Shown here in pieces: positions 24,721-31,154 of a stretch of 50,190 bases of DNA (position 1 is its first letter; each line of letters opens with the position of its first letter). This DNA comes from an uncultured Oscillibacter sp. GTDB taxonomy: Bacteria; Bacillota; Clostridia; Oscillospirales; Oscillospiraceae. The stretch covers positions 1 through 50,190 of the forward strand of contig CAJUQQ010000014.1 in the NCBI GenBank assembly GCA_910588175.1, read 5' to 3'. A program made the translations under genes and the position numbers. The notes under the pieces were generated by a model, which was not told the DNA's origin, searched no databases, and was given only the letters and a program-made list of their open reading frames with translations.

Positions 24721-27321
24721 TCACTCCAATTTCCGCTTCAGCTCATACAAAAGGCCCATGGCCTCGATGGGGGTCAGCGTGTCCGGCTGGCAGCGGCGGA
24801 GGGCGTCCAGCACCTCCCCCTCGCTTATGGCGGAGAGGGAGACCTGCTCCGTCTCCCGCCGGGGGGCGGTGTACCCGTCCGCCGCCTCCAGCTGCTCCAA
24901 CACCTGCCGGGCCCGCCGGAGCACCTTGTCGGGAAGGCCCGCCAGCTTGGCCACCTCGATGCCGTAGCTCCGGTCCGCCCCGCCGGGGAGGATTTTTCGC
25001 AGGAAGATGATCTCCTCCCCCCGGGTCTTTACAGCGATGTTGAAGTTGACCGTCCCGGGCAGAGAGCCCTCCAGCTCCGTCAGCTCATGATAGTGGGTGG
25101 CAAAAAGAGTCTTGGCCCCCAGAAGCTTGGGATTCGCGCAATGCTCCAGCACCGCCCGGGCGATGCTCATGCCGTCGAAGGTGGAGGTGCCCCGGCCGAT
25201 CTCGTCCAGAATCAGCAGCGAACGCTTGGTGGCGCAGCGGAGGATGTCCGCCACCTCCGTCATCTCCACCATAAAGGTGGACTGCCCGGCGGAGAGGTCG
25301 TCGCTGGCTCCCACCCGGGTAAAAATCCGGTCCACCACGCCGACGCGGGCATAGGAGGCGGGGACGAAGCCGCCCATCTGGGCCATAAGGACGATCAGGG
25401 CCACCTGCCGCATGTAGGTGGACTTGCCCGCCATGTTGGGCCCGGTGATGATGGCCGTCCGTCCCTCTTTCTCCCCCAGGAAGGTGTCGTTGGGCACAAA
25501 GAGGCTGTCCTTTAAAACCCGCTCCACCACCGGGTGGCGGCCCTCCCGGATCTCAATCACCCCGGACTCGTCCACATCCGGGCGGCAGTAGCCGTTCCGG
25601 GCCGCCACGGCGGCGAGGGACGCCAGGGCGTCCGTCTCGGCCACGGCCCCGGCGGTCTTCAAAACCCGGGCCGAGGCGGCGGAAATCTCCTGGCGGAGCT
25701 GGGAGAACAGCTCGTACTCCAGGGCCACCACCCGGTCGGAGGCGGTGAGGATGGAATTCTCCAGCTCCTTCAATTCCTGGGTGATGTAGCGCTCCGCTCC
25801 CGCAAGGGTCTGCTTGCGGATATAGGTCTCGGGCACCTCGCCCTTATAGCTGTTGGAGACCTCAATGGTATAGCCGAAGACCTTGTTGTACTTGATTTTC
25901 AGGGTCCGGATGCCGGTGCGCTCCCGCTCCCGGGCCTCCATCTCGGGGATGACGCCCTTGCCGCTTTTCAGGATGTGCCGGAGACGGTCCACCTCCGGGT
26001 GGAAGCCGTCCCGGATCAAATCCCCCTCCCGGACGGAGAAGGGGGGCTCGTCGCAGATCGTCTCCGCGATGCGCCTGCCCAGGTCCTCCAGCGGGTCCAG
26101 CTCCTCCGAAAGCGCCGTGAGGAGCCGGTCGGGAAACGCCGCCAGCCGCCCTTTGATCTCCGGGAGCTTCCCGATGGCGGCGCGGAGGGCGGCCAGATCC
26201 CGCCCCCCGGCGGAGCCGTAGACAATGCGGCTGATGAGCCGCTCCAGATCTCCCAGGCCGCTGAGGGCGGCGATGAGCTCCTCCCGGTCGATGGTCCGCT
26301 CCACCAGGGCCGCCACGGCCCCGTTCCGCCGGGTGATGGCGGCCACGTTCAAAAGGGGCCGCTCCAGCCAGCTTCGGAGACACCGGCCCCCCATGGAGGT
26401 CTGGGTCCGGTCCAGCACCCAGAGGAGGCTCCCCTTCTTCTCCTTGCCCCGCATGGTGGCGGTCAGCTCCAGATTCCGCCTGGCCGTCAGGTCCAGCTCC
26501 ATGAACCGGCCCTGTTCGTAATAGTCCAGGTCGTTGATGTAGGAGAGGTCCGTCTTCTGTGTCTCGTATAAGTAATGCAGCAGCCCTCCCAGGGCCATGG
26601 CCGCCGCCGGGACGGCGGCGGGGAGGCGGCTCCAGGCGTCCTCCCCGAACTGTTTTCGGATGCTCCGCTCCGCCTCCGGCAGGAGGAAGCGCCGTTCCCC
26701 GGCGTTCTCCACCCGGCAGCGGAACTTCTCCCGGAGGGCGGACACCAGGGCCGTCTCGGAATAGGCCCCGTCGTTCAGCACCGCCTCGGCGGGGGAGAAG
26801 CGGCCCAGCTCGTTGACGGTATGCTCCACCCGGTCCTTCCCGGTGAAGGAGGTGAGGTGGGCCCGGCCCGTGGTGATGTCGCAGAAGGCGATTCCGGCGG
26901 ACCGGGAGTCGGCGTAGACGGCGCAGATGAAGTTGCTGGACTTCTCGTCCAGACAGGCCGCGTCGGTGACCGTCCCCGGGGTCACCACCCGGATAATGTC
27001 CCGCTTCACCAGGCCCTTGGCGGCGGCGGGGTCCTCCATCTGCTCGCAGATGGCCACTTTATAGCCCTTGGCGATGAGCCGGGCGATATAGCTCTCGCTG
27101 GCGTGGTAGGGGATGCCGCACATGGGAATCTGCTCTTCCTCGGGCTTCAAGCGCTTGCCCTTGTCCCGGCTGGTAAGGGTCAGATCCAGCTCCCGGGAGG
27201 CAAGGCGGGCGTCCTCGGCAAACATCTCGTAAAAGTCGCCCAGGCGGAAGAACAAAATGGAGTCCGGGTTCTGCTCCTTGATCTCCAGGTATTGCTTCAT
27301 CATGGGGGTCAGCTCAGCCAT
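24721..27321 (-). CDS. mutS: DNA mismatch recognition ATPase MutS
   Basis: An 866-aa mismatch sensor. The mismatch-binding F-x-E is F30-E32 in RLGDFYEMF. The ATPase has the P-loop GPNMAGKST (about 625), and LILDEIGRGTSTFDG is the Walker B region, followed by ATHYHEL. A C-terminal segment ends in LLYELKRKLE. AGGAGG precedes the ATG. It follows the MBL-hydrolase gene by 30 bases and is in one unit with the CPBP gene. Confidence 0.97.
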   Translation of the reverse strand: MAELTPMMKQYLEIKEQNPDSILFFRLGDFYEMFAEDARLASRELDLTLTSRDKGKRLKPEEEQIPMCGIPYHASESYIARLIAKGYKVAICEQMEDPAAAKGLVKRDIIRVVTPGTVTDAACLDEKSSNFICAVYADSRSAGIAFCDITTGRAHLTSFTGKDRVEHTVNELGRFSPAEAVLNDGAYSETALVSALREKFRCRVENAGERRFLLPEAERSIRKQFGEDAWSRLPAAVPAAAMALGGLLHYLYETQKTDLSYINDLDYYEQGRFMELDLTARRNLELTATMRGKEKKGSLLWVLDRTQTSMGGRCLRSWLERPLLNVAAITRRNGAVAALVERTIDREELIAALSGLGDLERLISRIVYGSAGGRDLAALRAAIGKLPEIKGRLAAFPDRLLTALSEELDPLEDLGRRIAETICDEPPFSVREGDLIRDGFHPEVDRLRHILKSGKGVIPEMEARERERTGIRTLKIKYNKVFGYTIEVSNSYKGEVPETYIRKQTLAGAERYITQELKELENSILTASDRVVALEYELFSQLRQEISAASARVLKTAGAVAETDALASLAAVAARNGYCRPDVDESGVIEIREGRHPVVERVLKDSLFVPNDTFLGEKEGRTAIITGPNMAGKSTYMRQVALIVLMAQMGGFVPASYARVGVVDRIFTRVGASDDLSAGQSTFMVEMTEVADILRCATKRSLLILDEIGRGTSTFDGMSIARAVLEHCANPKLLGAKTLFATHYHELTELEGSLPGTVNFNIAVKTRGEEIIFLRKILPGGADRSYGIEVAKLAGLPDKVLRRARQVLEQLEAADGYTAPRRETEQVSLSAISEGEVLDALRRCQPDTLTPIEAMGLLYELKRKLE

Positions 27322-27351
27322 GGGGCGCCTCCTCTTTCTCGTCCACGGCGC

Positions 27352-28176
27352 TCACAGCTCCGCCGACGCGCCGCAGTCCATGGGCCGGAGGCGGTCCCCC
27401 AGGGCCTCTTTCAGCCGGGCATAGGCCCAGTCCCCGGTGCAGTGGCCGGTGTAGTACAGGGTGGTTCCCTTGGCCAGCTCCGCCGCCGTGGCGCCGGTCA
27501 GCGCCACGGCCTCCGGGTCCTCCGGGTTCAGCTCAAAGAGGTGAAACCCGCCGAACACCACGTCGGGCCGGCGGCCCAGGCGGCGCTCCGCCGCCCGGAG
27601 GATGTTCACAATCCCCAGGTGCCCGCAGCCCGCCAGCAGGGCGGTCTTTCCCTTTTCCTCCACCAGCATGTGCTGCTCGTGGGCGAAGCCGTCGGGGCGG
27701 AAGCCCGCTTCGGTTTTCTCCTGGAGCTTGGGGGCCGCGGCCCGGAGGGTCCGCTCGTCCTCCACGCCGGAGAACAGTGTCAGCCCGCCGTCCAGCGTCT
27801 CCCACTCCCCGGTGAAGACAAAGCGCTCCGCCAGCTCCGCCGTCTCCGGCAGGCCGATGTAGTTCGGCTCCTGCCCCGGGAGGACGGCGTAATAGGCCCC
27901 CAGGGCCTCCCGGCGGAGGTAGATGCTCGCCCCGCGGTTGACCGCGCAGAAGGCCGCCAGCCCGCCGCCGTGGTCCGAGTGGCCGTGGGACAGCACGGCG
28001 GCGTCCACGGCGGCCAGGTCGATTCCCAGGGCCCTGGCGTTGTCCAGGAAGGAGGCGTCGGGGCCCATGTCGAAGAGGACCTTGCGCCGGTCCGTCTCCA
28101 CGTAGAGGGAAAGCCCCCGGGCGGCGGCAAGGCCGGGACGGCGGGCGGTGTTTTCCAGCAGGGTGACAATTTTCAT
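27352..28176 (-). CDS. Metallo-beta-lactamase-fold hydrolase
   Basis: A 274-aa hydrolase with the metal motif LSHGHSDHGGG and a second metal region GCGHLGIVNIL. The layout (FDMGPDASFLDNARALGIDL, then the HGHSDH motif) fits the group that includes dihydropterin ribofuranosyl-aminobenzene phosphate synthase-like proteins of anaerobes. The substrate cannot be named. GGGAGG precedes the ATG. It is first in the mutS unit. Confidence 0.88.
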   Translation of the reverse strand: MKIVTLLENTARRPGLAAARGLSLYVETDRRKVLFDMGPDASFLDNARALGIDLAAVDAAVLSHGHSDHGGGLAAFCAVNRGASIYLRREALGAYYAVLPGQEPNYIGLPETAELAERFVFTGEWETLDGGLTLFSGVEDERTLRAAAPKLQEKTEAGFRPDGFAHEQHMLVEEKGKTALLAGCGHLGIVNILRAAERRLGRRPDVVFGGFHLFELNPEDPEAVALTGATAAELAKGTTLYYTGHCTGDWAYARLKEALGDRLRPMDCGASAEL

Positions 28177-28210
28177 GGGAGACCTCCCGATTTCGAATTC
28201 AAGCCACCCC

Positions 28211-28239
28211 TTGACAGACGGGGCGGGGTTGGGTATAAT
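28211..28239 (+). promoter_or_regulatory. Strong antisense (antitoxin RNA) promoter
   Basis: TTGACA (28211-28216), a 17-base spacer and TATAAT (28234-28239), a perfect sigma-A consensus. It points into the 3' end of the toxin gene and no plus-strand ORF follows. Confidence 0.8.
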
Positions 28240-28343
28240 AGGGGCAAGAGGGCGGTCAGCCGGGTGCTAGCCGGTTGGCGGTCAATCGTCTTACAAGTTT
28301 ATAGCTTGAGAAATTGCCGCTTCTTGCTGTTACTGGGGGGCGG

Positions 28344-28421
28344 TTATTTCTTTAGGTTATGACCTAATTGGATAGCCGCAATCACGAGCGTAAGTAGTGC
28401 GATGACTTCCAGCGCGCTCAT
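28344..28421 (-). CDS. Small hydrophobic type I toxin, holin-like (25 aa)
   Basis: A short gene encoding a 25-residue peptide: an acidic start (MSALEV), a hydrophobic stretch of about 15 residues (IALLTLVIAAIQLG) and a basic end (NLKK). This is the layout of Fst/TxpA/BsrG-like holin-like toxins that insert into the membrane. The ribosome site AAAGAGGTGA is very strong, but the eight bases GAAAGAGG pair perfectly with CCTCTTTC five bases upstream (28430-28437 with 28443-28450), hiding the site in the mRNA leader. An antisense promoter faces the gene. Toxicity is inferred from the family pattern. Confidence 0.65.
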   Translation of the reverse strand: MSALEVIALLTLVIAAIQLGHNLKK

Positions 28422-28429
28422 GGGCCTCA

Positions 28430-28450
28430 CCTCTTTCCACTTGAAAGAGG
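28430..28450 (-). promoter_or_regulatory. Leader hairpin sequestering the toxin ribosome site
   Basis: An 8-bp perfect stem (CCTCTTTC/GAAAGAGG) with a five-base loop. The 3' arm is part of the Shine-Dalgarno sequence, so translation should need refolding or processing of the mRNA. Confidence 0.7.
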
Positions 28451-28478
28451 ATGGACCCCGCCTCTCCTGCCGGTTTCT

Positions 28479-28497
28479 ATTATAACACATTTGTCAA
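28479..28497 (-). promoter_or_regulatory. Toxin promoter with extended -10
   Basis: Read on the minus strand, TGTTATAAT is an extended -10 box (28479-28487). A TTGACA occurs only seven bases upstream, too close for a normal -35, so the extended -10 probably carries the activity. Confidence 0.6.
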
Positions 28498-28512
28498 TAA
28501 CTGCCTGAAAGA

Positions 28513-28539
28513 CCCTGCGCGCGGCGCGGGGCCTTTTTT
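28513..28539 (+). terminator. Terminator on the antisense strand
   Basis: An 8-bp GC stem (CCCTGCGC with GCGCGGGG, one wobble pair) followed by CC and T6. The T run overlaps the stop codon of the convergent XRE gene. Confidence 0.65.
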
Positions 28540-28756
28540 ATGTCTCCGGCTCCTTGGGCCAGTCCCGGCAGACCAGCTCGTCCAGGGAGATGCCGTAGAA
28601 ATCCGCCAGGGCGATGAGGGTGGACATTTGTGGTTCGCACTGGCCTCTCTCATACGTTTGATAGGCCCGCCAGCTAATACCAATGTGAGGGGCAAGCTCC
28701 GTCTGCTTCAGCCCATGTGCTTTTCGCAGTTGTAAAAGATGTTCTGAAAAAGTCAT
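28538..28756 (-). CDS. XRE-family regulator of module 1
   Basis: A 72-aa single-domain Cro/C1-type regulator. The helix-turn-helix reads LKQTELAPHIGISWRAYQTYERG, followed by PQMSTLIALADFYGISLDELV. GAGGGGAG precedes the ATG. It is divergent from the 85-aa gene at 28844, and two palindromic sites with ACAG/CTGT arms lie in the 87-base gap. It probably represses both itself and the small gene. The regulator of module 2 (37618) has the same YQ-x-x-E-x-G and LAD-x-x-G-x-S-x-D patterns. Confidence 0.85.
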   Translation of the reverse strand: MTFSEHLLQLRKAHGLKQTELAPHIGISWRAYQTYERGQCEPQMSTLIALADFYGISLDELVCRDWPKEPET

Positions 28757-28774
28757 TTATATCTCCCCTCTCTA

Positions 28775-28803
28775 TTGACAGACAGAATCCTGTCTGATAT
28801 AAT
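28775..28803 (+). promoter_or_regulatory. Promoter of the small gene in module 1
   Basis: TTGACA (28775-28780), a 17-base spacer and TATAAT (28798-28803), a full consensus match. The spacer is itself the first operator palindrome. Confidence 0.85.
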
Positions 28804-28825
28804 TACTGCATAAACAGAATTCTGT
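28779..28825. promoter_or_regulatory. Two operator palindromes of module 1
   Basis: Site 1 (28779-28796) has arms CAGACAG/CTGTCTG and fills the space between -35 and -10. Site 2 (28814-28825) is the perfect palindrome ACAGAATTCTGT at the transcription start. Both share the core ACAGAAT. Repression by the divergent XRE protein is inferred. Confidence 0.7.
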
Positions 28826-28843
28826 CTTTTTGGAGGCTGAACC

Positions 28844-29101
28844 ATGGACGACTATCTTGACTGCCTGTATCGCTATACCTTGGATCATCTGCTTCTGGAC
28901 GTGCGCCTGGACCTCATAGACTACAGCCGGTGGAACCATCGCCAGGATATCGCCTGGGAGGCTCTGGCGAAAGCCCTGACCCCGGAGCAGCTCCAGCTGG
29001 TGGAGGACTACAGGGACGCCTGCTGCGGCCTCCGGGACCTGGAGGACCGGCTTTTGTTCCAGGAGGCCGTCTCCCTGGGCAAGTGGATGGCCCTTTCTTA
29101 G
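28844..29101 (+). CDS. Small acidic helical protein of XRE module 1 (unknown function)
   Basis: An 85-aa predicted all-helical soluble protein with no recognised domain. It starts MDDYLDCLYRY and ends DRLLFQEAVSLGKWMAL. Its start (D-aromatic-hydrophobic-x-x-LY) and its end (A-x-x-LG) resemble the 87-aa protein of module 2, which is also divergent from an XRE gene. GGAGG lies seven bases before the ATG, the promoter is a consensus match and two operators cover it, so it should be strongly but tightly controlled. Its stop codon overlaps that of convergent miaB. Function unknown. Confidence 0.75.
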   Translation: MDDYLDCLYRYTLDHLLLDVRLDLIDYSRWNHRQDIAWEALAKALTPEQLQLVEDYRDACCGLRDLEDRLLFQEAVSLGKWMALS

Positions 29102-30504
29102 ACCGGCTCCCCGTACAGCGCCCAGGTGTTGCTCCCGGTGATTTTCACCTCCAGGAAGCGCCCGACGAGGGACTTGTCCCCCCTCAGCCGCACCAGCCGG
29201 TTTCCCTCCGTCCGGGAGGAGAGGGGATACGCCTCGTCGCCGCTCTCCCCGTCCACCAGCACCCGGACCCTCCGGCCCGCGTACCCGGCGTGAATGACCG
29301 CCGAGCGGCCGTTCTGGACCTCCAGCAGGTGATCGAACCACTTCTGCTTCTCCTCCTTGGGCACAGGGTCCGGCATCTCCGCCGCCTTGGTGCCGGGGCG
29401 GGGGGAGTAGAGGAAGGTAAACAGGGCGTCGAAGCCCACCTCCTCCACCAGGGACACGGTGTCCAGGGCCTCCGCCTCCGTCTCCCCGGGAAAGCCGATG
29501 ATCACGTCGCTGGTCAAAACCAGCCCCGGCATGACGGACCGGGCGTACCGGATGAGCTCCAGGTACTTCTCCCGGGTGTAGCGCCGGTTCATCTCCTCCA
29601 GCACCCGGTTGTTCCCGGACTGGAAGGGGAGGTGGAGCTGCTTGGCCACATGACGGCCTTTCGCCATCACGTCAAAGAGGCGGGGAGTGGCGTCCTTGGG
29701 GTGGCTGGACATGAAGCGGAGCCAGTAGTCCCCGGGGATGCGGTCGATGTCCTCCAGCAGGTCCGGGAAGCGGTAGTCCCGGCCGTTCTCATAGGAATTC
29801 ACGTTCTGTCCCAGCAGGGTAATGTCCTTGTACCCGGCCTCCACCAGCTCCCGGACCTCCGCCAGCACGGCGGCGGGCTCCCGGCTCCGCTCCCGGCCCC
29901 GGACATAGGGCACGATGCAGTAGGAGCAGAAGTTGTCGCACCCGTACATGATGGATACCCAGGCCTTCACCCCCCGCTCCCGGACCACCGGCAGACCCTC
30001 GGCGATGCACCCCCGCTCCCCGGCGGCGGAAAAGACCCGTTTCTTCGTCTCATAGACCTGCCAGAGGAGCTCCGGAAAGCGCCACAAGGCCTGGGGCCCG
30101 AAGACCAGGTCCACATGGCGGTAGGACTCCTTCACCCGCCTGGCCACCCGCTCTTCCGCAGCCATACAGCCGCAGAGGACGATGACCTGCTCCGGGTTCT
30201 CCTTTTTGGAGTGGGTCAGGATGCCTAAGTTTCCAAAAACCCGCTGCTCCGCGTGCTCCCGGATGGCGCAGGTGTTCAGCAGCACCAGGTCCGCCTCCCC
30301 GGCGTCCTCGGTAAAGGCGAAGCCCATTGCCTCCAGCATGCCCATAATCCGCTGGCCGTCCGCCACGTTCTGCTGGCAGCCGAAGGTCTCCACCCGGGCC
30401 AGGGGATGGGCTCCCCGGGCGGCGAACATGGCCCGGACGTTCTCTTGAAAGTCCCTCTGGCGGGCGATTTCCCCCTCCGGGACGATGATATCCTCTCGCT
30501 TCAA
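29098..30504 (-). CDS. miaB: tRNA-2-methylthio-N6-dimethylallyladenosine synthase MiaB
   Basis: A radical-SAM enzyme that adds a methylthio group to A37 after MiaA has acted. The 468-aa product has the N-terminal MTTase domain with iron-sulphur cysteines (ETFGCQQNVAD, LLNTCAIRE, LCGCMA), the radical-SAM motif CDNFCSYCIVPY and a C-terminal TRAM domain. The start is TTG, seven bases after GGAGG; no better start is nearby. A promoter lies at 30552-30580. Its last codon overlaps the end of the convergent small gene by four bases. Confidence 0.95.
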   Translation of the reverse strand: MKREDIIVPEGEIARQRDFQENVRAMFAARGAHPLARVETFGCQQNVADGQRIMGMLEAMGFAFTEDAGEADLVLLNTCAIREHAEQRVFGNLGILTHSKKENPEQVIVLCGCMAAEERVARRVKESYRHVDLVFGPQALWRFPELLWQVYETKKRVFSAAGERGCIAEGLPVVRERGVKAWVSIMYGCDNFCSYCIVPYVRGRERSREPAAVLAEVRELVEAGYKDITLLGQNVNSYENGRDYRFPDLLEDIDRIPGDYWLRFMSSHPKDATPRLFDVMAKGRHVAKQLHLPFQSGNNRVLEEMNRRYTREKYLELIRYARSVMPGLVLTSDVIIGFPGETEAEALDTVSLVEEVGFDALFTFLYSPRPGTKAAEMPDPVPKEEKQKWFDHLLEVQNGRSAVIHAGYAGRRVRVLVDGESGDEAYPLSSRTEGNRLVRLRGDKSLVGRFLEVKITGSNTWALYGEPV

Positions 30505-30551
30505 AACGCTTCCTCCATCTGTGCGGGTGATGTTCCCAATTCAACAGGCCT

Positions 30552-30580
30552 ATCATACCATGAACCGCCGGAAAGCACAA
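30552..30580 (-). promoter_or_regulatory. miaB promoter
   Basis: Read on the minus strand: TTGTGC (30575-30580), a 17-base spacer and TATGAT (30552-30557). Confidence 0.65.
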
Positions 30581-30673
30581 GGAAAAATCCCGGCGGTGCG
30601 GCCCTGTCCTTGTGCGTTTTGCCGGAGGTAATCGGTTCACCTTTGTCAAAAACGTAAAATCTCACAAAACCCC

Positions 30674-30702
30674 TTGACAGGCCCCGAAAAATATTGTATA
30701 TT
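30674..30702 (+). promoter_or_regulatory. Orphan sigma-A promoter
   Basis: TTGACA (30674-30679), a 17-base spacer and TATATT (30697-30702). Ten bases on is AAAGAGGTGAGACCC, very like the toxin leader at 28422, followed by GTG, one codon and TAG. No ORF follows. Confidence 0.7.
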
Positions 30703-30708
30703 TTAGCT

Positions 30709-31020
30709 ATAGAAAGAGGTGAGACCCGTGTACTAGCTAGCACGCGACCCACGTCTTCCAGCGCCGTTCGACAGCGTTTCCCACCACCTCCCAGCGTGAT
30801 CTCAGGCAATTCCCAAATACGAAACACCCCTCACTATGCTGAGCGCAGCGGGACCAACAGGTCGACGCGACACACTGTTTCATGGATTGGAAACCCCGAG
30901 TCACCCAAACCCCAGGATTCCCCTGAACGGCATCTTTCCGAAAGAGGTACGGTCCAATGAATGATCCAATCAATGGGTAAGCTCCCCATTCGCCGTCGGA
31001 GCGGATGGGGGGATGTTTTT
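30709..31020 (+). other. Unassigned stretch after an orphan promoter
   Basis: About 310 bases with no plausible gene, running from the orphan promoter to a hairpin with T6 (CCCCATTCGC arms, about 30984-31020). From about 30730 to 30960 the text is C-rich, seems less GC-rich and unlike the codon-like pattern around it, and it matches nothing else in the window. It may be a decayed toxin locus, a noncoding RNA or a remnant of inserted DNA. Confidence 0.4.
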
Positions 31021-31072
31021 TGCCCATTTCCCGCCTCCAGGGCGGTTTTTGCCCGCTTTGCGGCGGAAATCC

Positions 31073-31101
31073 TTGCGCCCGCCGCCGGGGTGGTTTATAA
31101 T
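31073..31101 (+). promoter_or_regulatory. Promoter of the InlB/SLH gene
   Basis: TTGCGC (31073-31078), a 17-base spacer and TATAAT (31096-31101). Confidence 0.7.
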
Positions 31102-31154
31102 GGAAGGCAGACGCCGCCAAGGCGGACAACTCGAAGCAAAAGGAGCGTGCGATT

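Larger units (their letters stand above)
28246..28539 (+). ncRNA. Putative antisense RNA antitoxin of a type I system
   Basis: Transcription from the perfect promoter at 28211 would cross the whole toxin gene on the opposite strand, including its ribosome site, up to the hairpin and T6 at 28513-28539. The plus strand contains no coding frame. The start is inferred from the -10 box and the end from the terminator; a shorter RNA is possible. This matches the RatA/SR4 type of antisense antitoxin in Firmicutes. Confidence 0.55.

Noticed and set aside
28479..28497. TTGACA and TATAAT seven bases apart as a normal toxin promoter
   Set aside because: The spacing is far too short for sigma-A; the extended -10 box is the better explanation.
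30712..30948. GAAAGAGGT at 30712 and 30940 as a target-site duplication of an insertion
   Set aside because: The enclosed segment has no inverted ends, and the motif is a common ribosome-site sequence.
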